A stretch of DNA of 64,000 bases from the NCBI GenBank assembly GCA_016722705.1, contig JADKGN010000004.1:620001-684000 (forward strand), written 5' to 3'. Shown here in pieces: positions 44,246-55,314 of the stretch. Source of the DNA: Candidatus Dechloromonas phosphoritropha. GTDB taxonomy: Bacteria; Pseudomonadota; Gammaproteobacteria; Burkholderiales; Rhodocyclaceae. The notes beneath the pieces were generated by a model. The model was not told where the DNA came from, made no database searches, and saw only the letters and a program-made list of their open reading frames with translations. Within the stretch, counting starts at the first letter, position 1. Each line of letters starts with the position of its first letter. The position numbers were made by a program, and so were the translations under genes.

Positions 44246-44473
44246 CTATTTGCGCTTGAGGTAGAACTCGAAAACGCGGTTTTTTTCCTTCTGTTCCAGC
44301 AACTCATTCCCGGTCTGCTTGGCAAAGGCGGCAAAATCCTTGACCGAACCGGGGTCGGTAGCCTGCACGCGAAGCACCTGGCCAGTTTCCATTTCAGCCA
44401 GCGCCTTCTTGGTACGGAGAATGGGAAGCGGGCAGTTGAGCCCCTTTACATCAAGATCGCGATCAATTTCCAT
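44246..44473 (-). CDS. tusA: TusA-family sulfurtransferase
   Basis: 75 residues. The persulfide cysteine is in DVKGLNCPLPILRTKKAL (about residue 14), followed by VLRVQATDPGSVKDFAAFAKQTGNELL, the diagnostic TusA core. It relays sulfur to tRNA thiolation, molybdenum cofactor or other sulfur pathways; the exact path cannot be told. moaC and the rhodanese gene are elsewhere in the window. Confidence 0.93.
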   Translation of the reverse strand: MEIDRDLDVKGLNCPLPILRTKKALAEMETGQVLRVQATDPGSVKDFAAFAKQTGNELLEQKEKNRVFEFYLKRK

Positions 44474-44510
44474 GGCGGGTCACCCAATATGACGACAGCG
44501 GATTCTACCC

Positions 44511-45962
44511 CTAATTCCGCCGTTCCTTCATCTCCTCGATCTGCCGCTTCCTCATCTCGCGCAGACGACCGTCGATCATCGACATCTCATAGAAGTTGGC
44601 ATCACCGGCCTGCTGCGCCAGTTGCAGTTGTTCGATTGCCCCGGCTGTCTGTCCCTTGAGAGCGGTCAGTTCCGCCAGTGCAAGATGATACTGCGAACGA
44701 TGCCCGAGACCGGCATGAGAATCTGCCCGCAACTTGAGGAAACGCGCATCCTGAGGGTGGTTCTGCAACTGGTCGTCGGCAAACCTGAGAGCAGCGGCAA
44801 ACTGCTTCTCGGCGAGCAGGGTGCTGCCGTAGCCATAGAGCAACGGCATGTTTAACGGGTAGCGTACTATCGCCTCGCGGTAAAGCGTCAGGCCCGCATC
44901 CTTCTGGCCACGGCCGATCTTGACCTCGGCAAGTTGCCGGTCGACCATCGGTGACGCCATCTTGAGCTTGCGCACAACGACAAGCTCCTGTTCGGCAGCC
45001 GCCCAGTCCCGGTTGCGCGCGAGAGCCACCGCCAGTCCATAGCGCGTACTTGCCTCGGAAGCGTACTTGCGCTCGCGCAACAATGTCTCGAACTCCTTGA
45101 CCGCGTCCACGGGACGCCCCTGCAACGCCCGCACCCTGGCCCGCACCAGTTGAAATTCCGGACTGTCGGCAACCTGACGGTAGGCGATGGGCCGTTCGCG
45201 ATTCTGCATGTCGGACATGCGCTCGCCGGACAGCGGATGGGTCCGCAGGTAGGCGGTGGCATTATTCTCATACTGGCGCGTCGACTGCTGCAGACGTTCG
45301 AAGAACGCGGCCATTCCGCGCACATCGTAGCCGGCGCGGCGCAGGCTCTCGAAACCCAGGCGGTCGGCTTCGCGTTCGAAATCACGCGAGAAAGCCAGTT
45401 GTGCCGACATGGCCCCCGCCTGCGTGGTGCTGATCGCCGCCATGGCCCCCTGCGGGCTGGAGCGCGCGGCAAGCAGCGCGAGCCCCATGGCTACCATCGA
45501 AGCCATCGTGAGCTGTTTCGACTGATACATTTGGCGCGCGATGTGGCGCTGCGTCACGTGCGATATTTCGTGGGCGAGAACGCCGGCAAGCTCCGATTCG
45601 GTCTGCGCCGCCAACAACAGTCCGACATGGACACCGATGAAGCCGCCCGGCATCGCGAACGCGTTAATGCTCGTATCATCGATCGCGAAGAACTGGAAGC
45701 CCAATCCGGGATCATTGCTGACGGCAACGAGACGCTCGCCGAGCTGATTCAGATAATTTTCGACGTCCGGATCGTCGAGATAAGACGCCTCGTGCCAGCG
45801 AATCTCGTCCATGATCTTCTGGCCGATCTTCCTCTCGGTCGCCAGCGAGAGATCGTTACTCGCCACGTCGCCCAGTTCGGGAAGATCGTCGGCGTACAAT
45901 GGCTGCGCGATCAGGGCAAAGGCCAGGAATCCGGAGAGCAGACGATGCGAGACAGACATCAT
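44511..45962 (-). CDS. bepA: Periplasmic M48 metalloprotease with TPR repeats (BepA-like)
   Basis: 483 residues. A signal peptide (HRLLSGFLAFALIAQPLYA) is followed by the M48 peptidase domain with the zinc motif HEISH in GVLAHEISHVTQRHIA, and the third ligand in FEREADRLG. About 200 C-terminal residues form TPR repeats (RKYASEASTRYGLAVALARN and onward). BepA (YfgC) supports LptD assembly and degrades misassembled outer-membrane proteins. Start ATG at 45962 or 45959, preferred over an upstream codon that would bury the signal. It is divergent from moaC. Confidence 0.92.
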   Translation of the reverse strand: MMSVSHRLLSGFLAFALIAQPLYADDLPELGDVASNDLSLATERKIGQKIMDEIRWHEASYLDDPDVENYLNQLGERLVAVSNDPGLGFQFFAIDDTSINAFAMPGGFIGVHVGLLLAAQTESELAGVLAHEISHVTQRHIARQMYQSKQLTMASMVAMGLALLAARSSPQGAMAAISTTQAGAMSAQLAFSRDFEREADRLGFESLRRAGYDVRGMAAFFERLQQSTRQYENNATAYLRTHPLSGERMSDMQNRERPIAYRQVADSPEFQLVRARVRALQGRPVDAVKEFETLLRERKYASEASTRYGLAVALARNRDWAAAEQELVVVRKLKMASPMVDRQLAEVKIGRGQKDAGLTLYREAIVRYPLNMPLLYGYGSTLLAEKQFAAALRFADDQLQNHPQDARFLKLRADSHAGLGHRSQYHLALAELTALKGQTAGAIEQLQLAQQAGDANFYEMSMIDGRLREMRKRQIEEMKERRN

Positions 45963-46023
45963 GCCATGATACACTGGGCGGTGTTTGACCCCGCTGCCCA
46001 CTCGTAACCAAACGTAACAAATC

Positions 46024-46533
46024 GTGACTGATCAAATACTTACCCATTTCGACACGTCCGGACAGGCGCACATGATCGATGTCGGCGGCAAGGCCGAAAC
46101 GGTCCGCGTCGCTCGCGCCGCCGGCAGCATCTTCATGCAGTCGGCGACGCTGGCGCTCATCCACTCCGGGTCGGCGAGCAAGGGAGACGTTCTGGGAATC
46201 GCCAGGATTGCCGCAATTCAGGCGTCCAAGCGGGCCAGCGAACTGATCCCGCTCTGCCATCCGGTCGCCTTGACCCAGGTCAGCGCCGAGTTCGCAATCG
46301 ACGTCGCGCAGAATGCAGTGCACTGCTCTGTCACCGCCGAATGCCTTGGACGCACCGGCGTCGAGATGGAGGCGCTGACCGCCACGGCCGTCGCCCTCCT
46401 GACCGTATACGACATGTGCAAGGCAGTCGACCGCGGCATGCGTATCGAGAACGTTCGCCTGCTGGAGAAATCGGGAGGAAAGTCCGGCCACTGGGCCACC
46501 AGCGAAGTGACAAACGCAACTGCGAGCGTTTGA
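46024..46533 (+). CDS. moaC: Cyclic pyranopterin monophosphate synthase
   Basis: 169 residues. MoaC completes the first step of molybdenum cofactor synthesis with MoaA. Motifs: HMIDVGGKAETVRVA at the start, KGDVLGIARIAAIQASKRASELIPLCHP-type region (conserved Lys and LCHP), and MEALTATAVALLTVYDMCKAVD. GTG start. MoaC alone is present here; moaA and moaD/E are not in the window. Confidence 0.97.
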   Translation: MTDQILTHFDTSGQAHMIDVGGKAETVRVARAAGSIFMQSATLALIHSGSASKGDVLGIARIAAIQASKRASELIPLCHPVALTQVSAEFAIDVAQNAVHCSVTAECLGRTGVEMEALTATAVALLTVYDMCKAVDRGMRIENVRLLEKSGGKSGHWATSEVTNATASV

Positions 46534-46597
46534 CATTCGCCGCAGTCCGCCGATCTGACGACATGAAACTGCGAGGTCATGGAGCCGGAAAACAAAT

Positions 46598-46622
46598 AGC
46601 CCGCCTGGTGTTCAGACGGGCT
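46598..46622 (-). terminator. Terminator after the cold-shock gene
   Basis: An imperfect 10-bp stem (AGCCCGTCTG / CAGGCGGGCT on the minus strand) is followed by ATTTGTTTTCC. It is 24 bases after the csp stop. Confidence 0.75.
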
Positions 46623-46645
46623 TGAATTAGCTGCCTACCCGTTGC

Positions 46646-46849
46646 TCAGGCTGCCTGGATGTTGGAAGCCTGCTTGCCTTTGGGGCCTTGCACAACGTCG
46701 AAGGAAACTTTTTGACCTTCTTTAAGTGTCTTGAAACCGCTCATGTTGATGGCGGAAAAATGTGCGAAAAGATCTTCGCTGCCATCGTCAGGAGTGATGA
46801 AGCCAAAGCCCTTGGAATCATTGAACCACTTGACAGTACCGATTGCCAT
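46646..46849 (-). CDS. Cold-shock domain protein
   Basis: 67 residues. The RNA-binding motifs RNP1 (GFGFIT) and RNP2 (LFAHFSA) are present in the standard order, starting MAIGTVKWFNDSKG. It binds single-stranded RNA or DNA. The start at 46849 gives the canonical N-terminus; longer frames are not family-like. A long (over 150 base) leader precedes it, common for csp genes. It is divergent from clpS-clpA, the same layout as cspD in Enterobacteria. Confidence 0.96.
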   Translation of the reverse strand: MAIGTVKWFNDSKGFGFITPDDGSEDLFAHFSAINMSGFKTLKEGQKVSFDVVQGPKGKQASNIQAA

Positions 46850-47110
46850 GTTTGCAACTTTCTTACAATAAGCGAATAAATTACGGGTCTCCCCGACTCC
46901 CTGTTTGAGTTCAGTGACCCGGCTCACACGGCAACCTTGATGCAACGTGAATCCAAACACAAGCGCTTTCTACCCCCGTCGTCTCACAGCGTCAACAAAT
47001 TTAATTGACGCGGCGCAGCATAAGCTACGGAAAATGCAGCACTTTCCGGGAATTTTTTTGTTCCTGCGGTAACAGTTGCACAATGGAATGGACTGTATAG
47101 AATCTGTTTC

Positions 47111-47418
47111 ATGGCTACGAAGTCTCAGGAAGGGAGTCTGCTGGAAGCACAACGTGCCAAGGCGATGCCTCCAAAGATGTACAAGGTGCTGTTGCTGAAC
47201 GACGATTACACGCCGATGGAGTTCGTGATCGTTGTCCTTCAGCGTTTTTTTGCCATGGACACTGAACAGGCGACAAGAATCATGCTCAAAGTTCACAATG
47301 AAGGTCGCGGCGTGTGCGGGCTGTTCCCGCGCGACATCGCCGCTACCAAGGTTGAACAGGTAGGTGCGTTCGCCCGTCAGCACCAGCACCCGCTAGCTTG
47401 CATCATGGAGGAAAACTG

Positions 47419-47419
<1 letters not shown>
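47111..47419 (+). CDS. clpS: ATP-dependent Clp protease adaptor ClpS
   Basis: 102 residues. The N-degron pocket region is clear: MYKVLLLNDDYTPMEFVIVVLQ (DDYTPMEFV), HNEGRGVCGLF, and a terminal AFARQHQHPLACIMEEN. ClpS delivers N-end-rule substrates to ClpAP. Its TGA shares one base with the clpA ATG (TGATG). Confidence 0.97.
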
Positions 47420-49677
<2,258 letters not shown>

Positions 49678-49697
49678 AATTCCACTTTCATTCAATC

Positions 49698-49723
49698 AAG
49701 CCATGCGATGCGTGGCTTTTTTT
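49698..49723 (+). terminator. Terminator after clpA
   Basis: A 9-bp stem AAGCCATGC / GCGTGGCTT with one G-U pair and a 3-base loop, followed by a T-run. It starts 20 bases after the clpA stop, and the rraA start follows within 20 bases. Confidence 0.85.
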
Positions 49724-49740
49724 CTGCCAGGGAGACCGCC

Positions 49741-50232
49741 ATGACCTTCAAGACCGCCGATCTTTGTGACGAATTCGAAGCCGAACTCGGCAAGACCGTT
49801 CGCATCGTGACCCCGATGTTCCAACGCTACGGCAAGCGCCAGCGCTTTTCCGGAGAGATCGTCACGCTCAAGGTTTTTGAGGACAACTCGCTGGTGCGCG
49901 AGGCCTTCGCCGAAAACGGCACCGGCAAGGTTCTGGTCATTGACGGCGGCGGCTCGCTGCGCTGCGCCCTGATCGGCGACCAACTGGCCATTCTGGCGCA
50001 AAAAAATGGCTGGGAAGGCGTAATCGCCTATGGCTGTATCCGCGACTCCGCCGACATCAACGGCATCGACATCGGCGTCTGTGCCCTCAACACGCATCCC
50101 CAGAAAAGCATCAAGAAAGGCGTCGGCGACCGCGACATAGCCGTAACCTTCGGCGCAGTCACCTTCAATCCCGGCGAATTCCTCTATGCCGATAAAGATG
50201 GCGTTCTGGTCAGCAACAAGGCTTTGTGCTGA
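49741..50232 (+). CDS. rraA: Ribonuclease E activity regulator RraA
   Basis: 163 residues. The family motifs are FKTADLCDEFEAELGK, GKVLVIDGGGSLRCALIGDQLA and GVIAYGCIRDSADINGIDIGV. RraA-like proteins either inhibit RNase E or act as HMG/CHA aldolases; the sequence does not decide. The start at 49741 (MTFKTADLC) is the usual one. Diverged copies of its 3' end recur in the same direction at 57415-57582 and 57893-57951. Confidence 0.93.
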   Translation: MTFKTADLCDEFEAELGKTVRIVTPMFQRYGKRQRFSGEIVTLKVFEDNSLVREAFAENGTGKVLVIDGGGSLRCALIGDQLAILAQKNGWEGVIAYGCIRDSADINGIDIGVCALNTHPQKSIKKGVGDRDIAVTFGAVTFNPGEFLYADKDGVLVSNKALC

Positions 50233-50242
50233 GGCAGGAAAC

Positions 50243-50279
50243 ATCACCGTTGCGGTCGACGGGAAAAATCGATGAAAAC
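50243..50279 (+). repeat. Conserved 37-base block downstream of rraA (copy 1)
   Basis: The non-coding block from ATCACCG to GATGAAAAC matches 57594-57630 at 34 of 37 positions, tighter than the coding repeats next to it. It may be an attachment core or other functional site; no hairpin is obvious apart from GTCGAC. Confidence 0.6.
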
Positions 50280-50398
50280 GCGGGCTATCCCCATTTGTTC
50301 GCGACTTCATCCCCTGTCACCCGACGTTTGTGTTCAAAGCCCTTCAAGCTCTGATCTGCCCTGCCCTCTCCTTGATTGACTACCCGTTGTGGCCGAAA

Positions 50399-50428
50399 AT
50401 GGTGCCATCGTTGTATGTGATTGACTGA
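50399..50428 (+). other. Possible 9-codon leader frame before the Mg ATPase
   Basis: A short frame (MVPSLYVID and stop) ends 17 bases before the mgtA-like ATG, with Pro and Asp codons. Leader peptides control mgtA in Salmonella, but there is no sequence likeness and no clear ribosome site here. Confidence 0.15.
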
Positions 50429-50445
50429 TCGTTGAGCAAGACAAC

Positions 50446-53187
50446 ATGAACATTTTCAGTCAGTACTTTGGCCGATTCTTGGCATTGCGTCAGAGCAGCA
50501 GCCTGTTCCGGCGTCGGGCCATCCTCGATTCGCTGTCGCGCGGCAGGCGGGCCGAGCGCCTCTCCGAAACCTTGAACCGCCGCTTGGTCGATCAGGCAAG
50601 CTGCGAACTGGCGGGTTTGCTGGCGCAGATGGACTCGTCGGTGCACGGACTGAGCGATGCACAAGCCGACAACCTGCGTGCGCAACATGGCCTCAACGAG
50701 GTTGAGCACGAGCGCCCCGTGTGCTGGTGGCGGCATCTCTGGCTGAGCTACAACAACCCCTTCAACCTGCTCCTGACCCTGCTCGCGGCTGTTTCGGGTT
50801 TCACCCGGGACACCCAGGCGGCGGTAGTGATCAGCAGCATGGTGCTGCTGGCAACCTTGATACGCTTTGTCCAGGAGCGGCGCTCCAATCAGGCGGCCCT
50901 GTCGCTCAAGGAGCAGGTGAGCAACACCGCCAGCGTGAGAAGGCGCGTCGATCCGGCCGAAGTCGAGGCAGCCACCAGTGTCGCCCAAGCGGCTGGGGGC
51001 ACGATCGAGATTCCGATCAGGCAACTTGTGCCCGGAGATATCGTAATGCTGTCGGCTGGCGACATGATCCCGGCGGACTGTCGCATTATGACCGCGACCG
51101 ACCTGTTCGTCGGCCAATCGGCGATGACGGGCGAGTCCCTGCCAGTGGAGAAGTTCCCCGCCGCAAGATCCGAATCCCCGTCCGCGCTGGACATGGCCAA
51201 CCTGGTGTTCATGGGCACCAACGTCATTTCGGGTGCGGCCAGTGCGGTCGTGCTGGCGACCGGCAACGACACTTATTTCGGCACCCTGGCGCGGCGCGTT
51301 ACGGGTGTCAGCGGCGGGGCTGAAGCGAACGCCTTTCAGGTCGGCGTGAACAAGGTCAGCTGGTTGCTGATCCGCTTCGCGCTGATCATGGTGCCCCTGG
51401 TGCTGCTGATCAACGGTTTTACCAAGGGTGACTGGCCCGAAGCCTTCCTGTTCGCCCTGTCGGTGGCGGTCGGCCTGACGCCTGAAATGCTGCCGATGAT
51501 CGTCACCTCGACCCTCGCTCGCGGCGCAGTGATGCTGTCGCGCAAGAAAGTGATTGTCAAGCGACTGGACGCGATTCAGAGCTTCGGCGCCATGAATCTG
51601 CTGTGTACCGACAAAACCGGCACGCTGACCCAGGACAAGATTGCGCTGGCACGCCACACAGATATCGCTGGCCACGAATCTGACGAGGTGCTCGGCTTTG
51701 CCTATCTCAACAGCTACTACCAGACCGGCCTGAAAAACCTTCTCGACCGCGCGGTTCTGGAGCATGTCGAGCTGAAAACCGAGCTGGACGTTGCCCGGAA
51801 CTATAAAAAGATCGACGAGATCCCGTTCGACTTCGAGCGTCGCCGCATGTCTGTGGTGGTGTCGGAGCGCGCGCATCACCACGAGTTGATCTGCAAGGGC
51901 GCGGTGGAAGAAATGTTCGCCGTGTGCAGCCATGTGCGCTATGAGGGACAGACCTATCCGCTCGACGCCAGCGTACAGGAACGCTTGCAGAAGGTCACAC
52001 GCGAGTTGAACGAGGACGGTTTGCGCGTGGTAGCGGTCGCCATGAAAGAGATACCGCCCGATCATGTGGTTTACTCCAAGGCCGACGAAGCGGGGCTGAC
52101 GCTGATCGGCTATATCGCTTTTCTTGACCCGCCCAAGGAGTCGACCGCGCCGGCGCTCAAAGCGCTGGCTGCGCACGGCGTCGTCGTCAAAGTGCTCACC
52201 GGCGACAATGAACTGGTTACGGCCGAAGTCTGCCGTCAGGTCGGACTCGTCGTCGACGGCCTTGTACTCGGTCCGCAGATCGATGCCATGGACGACCAGG
52301 CACTGGCCGTGGCAGTCGAACGTAACACGGTCTTTGCCAAGCTCTCGCCGCTCAACAAGGAGCGCATCGTGCGCAGCCTGCGCGGCAACGGCCATGTCGT
52401 CGGCTTCATGGGTGACGGCATCAACGACGCACCGGCGCTGCGTGCCGCCGATATCGGCATTTCGGTCGATGGTGGCGTCGACATCGCCAAGGAGGCGGCC
52501 GACATCATCCTGCTCGAGCGCAGTCTGATGGTGCTCGAAGAGGGTGTCATCGAGGGTCGCAAGACCTTCAGCAACATGCTCAAGTACATCCGCATGGCGG
52601 CCAGCTCCAACTTCGGCAACGTCTTCTCGGTGTTGATTGCCAGCATTTTCCTGCCCTTCCTGCCGATGTTGCCGCTGCAACTGCTGGTCCAGAACCTGCT
52701 GTACAGTATTTCGCAGATCGCCATCCCATTCGACAACGTGGATACGGAACTGGTCAGCCGACCGCTGACGTGGAATCCCGACAGCATCGGTCGCTTCATG
52801 CTTTTCTTCGGGCCGCTCAGTTCGATCTTCGACATCTTCACGTTTGGCCTGATGTGGTTTGTGTTCAAGGCCAACACCGTCGAACATCAGGCTCTGTTTC
52901 AGTCGGGTTGGTTCGTCGTTGGTCTGCTGACGCAGACGCTGATCGTGCACATGATCCGCACGCCCAAAATCCCCTTCATCGAAAGCCGTGCCGCCTGGCC
53001 GCTGCTGGGAATGACGCTGCTCATCATGGCCGTCGGCATTTTCCTGCCGATGGGGCCGCTGGCCGACTACTTCAAGCTGCAGCCGCTACCCTGGTCCTAT
53101 TTTGTGTGGCTGCTCGGGATCTTGTTCAGCTACGCCCTGCTGACCTCAATGATGAAGCGCTACTACATCCGCCGCTTCGGCTGGTAA
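50446..53187 (+). CDS. mgtA: Magnesium-translocating P-type ATPase (MgtA/MgtB type)
   Basis: 913 residues, P3B ATPase. Motifs in order: VPGDIVMLSAGDMIPADCRI, the actuator MTGESLP, the membrane GLTPEMLPMIV, the phosphorylation site CTDKTGTLTQ (about 391), the nucleotide domain IPFDFERRRMSVVV, and FMGDGINDAPALRAADIGISV. Ten membrane helices are visible. It imports Mg2+ (or Ni/Co weakly) at low external Mg. It lies downstream of rraA in an accessory segment whose far end carries rraA 3' fragments. No sensor system or Mg leader can be identified nearby. Confidence 0.93.
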   Translation: MNIFSQYFGRFLALRQSSSLFRRRAILDSLSRGRRAERLSETLNRRLVDQASCELAGLLAQMDSSVHGLSDAQADNLRAQHGLNEVEHERPVCWWRHLWLSYNNPFNLLLTLLAAVSGFTRDTQAAVVISSMVLLATLIRFVQERRSNQAALSLKEQVSNTASVRRRVDPAEVEAATSVAQAAGGTIEIPIRQLVPGDIVMLSAGDMIPADCRIMTATDLFVGQSAMTGESLPVEKFPAARSESPSALDMANLVFMGTNVISGAASAVVLATGNDTYFGTLARRVTGVSGGAEANAFQVGVNKVSWLLIRFALIMVPLVLLINGFTKGDWPEAFLFALSVAVGLTPEMLPMIVTSTLARGAVMLSRKKVIVKRLDAIQSFGAMNLLCTDKTGTLTQDKIALARHTDIAGHESDEVLGFAYLNSYYQTGLKNLLDRAVLEHVELKTELDVARNYKKIDEIPFDFERRRMSVVVSERAHHHELICKGAVEEMFAVCSHVRYEGQTYPLDASVQERLQKVTRELNEDGLRVVAVAMKEIPPDHVVYSKADEAGLTLIGYIAFLDPPKESTAPALKALAAHGVVVKVLTGDNELVTAEVCRQVGLVVDGLVLGPQIDAMDDQALAVAVERNTVFAKLSPLNKERIVRSLRGNGHVVGFMGDGINDAPALRAADIGISVDGGVDIAKEAADIILLERSLMVLEEGVIEGRKTFSNMLKYIRMAASSNFGNVFSVLIASIFLPFLPMLPLQLLVQNLLYSISQIAIPFDNVDTELVSRPLTWNPDSIGRFMLFFGPLSSIFDIFTFGLMWFVFKANTVEHQALFQSGWFVVGLLTQTLIVHMIRTPKIPFIESRAAWPLLGMTLLIMAVGIFLPMGPLADYFKLQPLPWSYFVWLLGILFSYALLTSMMKRYYIRRFGW

Positions 53188-53198
53188 TGAAAGAGAAA

Positions 53199-54929
53199 TT
53201 AACCCGAATTTTTCATAAAAGCAGGCGAATCTCGTTTAACCCATTGATATAATTGGGGTTACGCCAATAACGCTTTGTAAGAAGCCTAAACGAGACCGCC
53301 TATGGACTATTCTATCCCAACCCAGCTTCGCTTTCCCGCCAGCGCCGGATTTACGATCCGGGCAGAGTTTGACGGCGGGGCGATGTCCTCCGACTTTGGC
53401 GCACTCCTGTTGCGTGGCATCGACCTGCAAATCGGCCTGATTCCCCGCCTGGTCAGCGCGATTCACGACAAACGCCACGCCTCGTACATTGACCATCCCC
53501 TGGCCGACCTGCTTCGTCAGCGGATATTCCAGACCGCCAGCGGTTACGCCGACGGTAATGACGCCAACACGCTGCGGCGCGATCCGCTGTTCAAACTGGC
53601 GGTCGGTCGTGCCCCGCTGGACGAGGGAAATGACCTGGCCTCCGGCCCCACGCTCTCCCGGCTCGAAAACAGCGTATCGCGCAAAGACATTTACCGCCTG
53701 GCCAAAAGCTTCGTCGACGCCTTCATCGCCAGCTACGCCCAAGCGCCTGCCGTGATCGTGCTCGATATGGATCACTCGGAGGATGCCACTCACGGGCAGC
53801 AGGAACTGGCGTTCTATAACCCCCACTACGGGAATCACTGCTACCTGCCGCTGTTTCTCTTCGAAGGACTTTCCGGGAAGTTCATTACTGCCGTCCTGCG
53901 TCCGGGCAAACGCCCGACTGGCAAGGAGAACGCGGCCATCATCAAGCGCGTGCTGCGCTTGCTCCGCCAGGCTTGGCCCGAGACCCACATCATTCTGCGC
54001 GGGGATGGCCACTTCTCGAATCCCGAACTGATGGCCTTGTGCGCGTCCGATCCGCATCTGGACTTCCTCTTCGGCCTGGCCGGCAACCAGGTGCTCTCGC
54101 CCAAGGCCGAGCCGCTGCTGGAGAAAGCCCGTGCGCTGCACCAGACACACAGCGCCAACGCCCAGCGCCTGGGGAATCCAGCCCCGGCGGCGACACGACT
54201 GTACGACGATATCGAGTATCAGGCGGGCTCGTGGCCCAAGGCTTACCGCGTGGTGGTCAAGGCCGAGGTGATGGCCTTGGGTGACAACCCGCGGTACCTG
54301 GTGACCTCGCTGTCCGACCCGACGCCTGAGGTGCTTTACAAAGAGCTGTACTGTGCTCGAGGGCAGGACGAGAACTTCATCAAGGCGGTGAAGAACGACT
54401 TGGCCAGTGACCGGACCTCCGATCATGCCTTCCTCGCCAATCACCTGCGGCTGATCTATTCGTGTGCGGCGTATGGGTTGATTCACGGCTTGCGCGAGAA
54501 CACGCTGGTGCATACGGAACTGGCCAAGGCGCAACCGCTGTCGATTATCCTGAAACTCTTTAAGTTGGCGGTGCGCGTGGTGCAGTACAAGGATCGGATC
54601 AAGCTGTCCTTGCCCACCTCGTGTCCGATGAAGGGGGTGCTGGCGCGGGTGACCGAGTTGCTTTACCTCGTCCCGCGCCCGCCGGCACCGGCCTGATCGA
54701 CTCGGCGACGCCGTCTCATGCTGCCGGCTCGAATCCGCTTGAGCGGAGGTGAAGTCTCGCCTGCACCCTGTCCAGGGATCGATGGCGGCAGGGTGTGACG
54801 CCCAAACGTAGGACTATGTGGCCCATCATGGCGGGTTGCCAGAAAAATTCGCAGCAAGCTGACTCGCATCACGGCTGGAATGGCACGACATTGACATCAC
54901 GCGGCGGGTTTATGAAACATCCGGGTTAA
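53199..54929 (+). mobile_element. Complete IS1380-family insertion sequence with TTAA target duplication
   Basis: The element runs 53203-54925 (1723 bp). Ends are CCCGAATTTTTCATAAA and, read inward from the right, CCCGGATGTTTCATAAA: 15 of 17 match. TTAA occurs directly outside both ends (53199-53202 and 54926-54929). One transposase gene fills the middle. It inserted 11 bases after the mgtA-like stop. Intact gene, matching ends and clean duplication suggest recent arrival. Confidence 0.9.
53302..54696 (+). CDS. IS1380-family transposase
   Basis: 464 residues, no frameshift or stop. Family landmarks: FDGGAMSSDFGALLLRGID, RQRIFQTASGYADGNDANTLR, the first catalytic Asp in VIVLDMDHSEDATHGQQ, ILRGDGHFSNPELM with the second Asp, and the late Glu in CARGQDENFIKAVKNDL. 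The DDE enzyme is presumably active. It is followed by about 230 bases before the right end. Confidence 0.93.
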   Translation: MDYSIPTQLRFPASAGFTIRAEFDGGAMSSDFGALLLRGIDLQIGLIPRLVSAIHDKRHASYIDHPLADLLRQRIFQTASGYADGNDANTLRRDPLFKLAVGRAPLDEGNDLASGPTLSRLENSVSRKDIYRLAKSFVDAFIASYAQAPAVIVLDMDHSEDATHGQQELAFYNPHYGNHCYLPLFLFEGLSGKFITAVLRPGKRPTGKENAAIIKRVLRLLRQAWPETHIILRGDGHFSNPELMALCASDPHLDFLFGLAGNQVLSPKAEPLLEKARALHQTHSANAQRLGNPAPAATRLYDDIEYQAGSWPKAYRVVVKAEVMALGDNPRYLVTSLSDPTPEVLYKELYCARGQDENFIKAVKNDLASDRTSDHAFLANHLRLIYSCAAYGLIHGLRENTLVHTELAKAQPLSIILKLFKLAVRVVQYKDRIKLSLPTSCPMKGVLARVTELLYLVPRPPAPA

Positions 54930-55314
54930 ATGAAAGCGGAAATAAATCCGCCAGAATCAATCAGCTGTTGGCGCGTGTTGAATAGGACTCGATGAAGAGA
55001 CATGGTTGTTTCATTTGCGACGCGGTGACTATTCGCGCTGGTTCCGAGCCGCCGTGAAAGACAGCTACCTGGCGGATCAGGTCGAGTGGATCGAGCAACG
55101 GCAAGACCTTGCGCCTGTTGATACCGGCAAATTGATACAAATCTGATCGAGGCTCGATACACCCTGCCAAAATAGAACATGATGTAGAGTAGAGAAAGCC
55201 AACAAAGGGTAAGAGGGTGGAGGACATATCGACAATCATCTGAACCTAAGCCGGACGAGCCGGAACCAAACAGGTATTACGATAGAAGCCTGACGAATGA
55301 CCGAGGAGGCGATC
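54930..55314. other. Gap holding a gene fragment, upstream of the orphan gene
   Basis: On the plus strand a short frame at about 55011-55146 reads FHLRRGDYSRWFRAAVKDSYLADQ... and ends DTGKLIQI with a TGA. It looks like the last 40 or so residues of a lost protein, perhaps of a hydrolase; no start is present. The rest includes the presumed promoter of the orphan gene. I could not find inverted repeats that bracket the orphan gene. Confidence 0.35.

Noticed and set aside
50380..52950. 856-codon open frame on the minus strand opposite the Mg ATPase
   Set aside because: It is a GC-bias shadow of an unmistakable P-type ATPase; His/Gln-rich with no family motifs.
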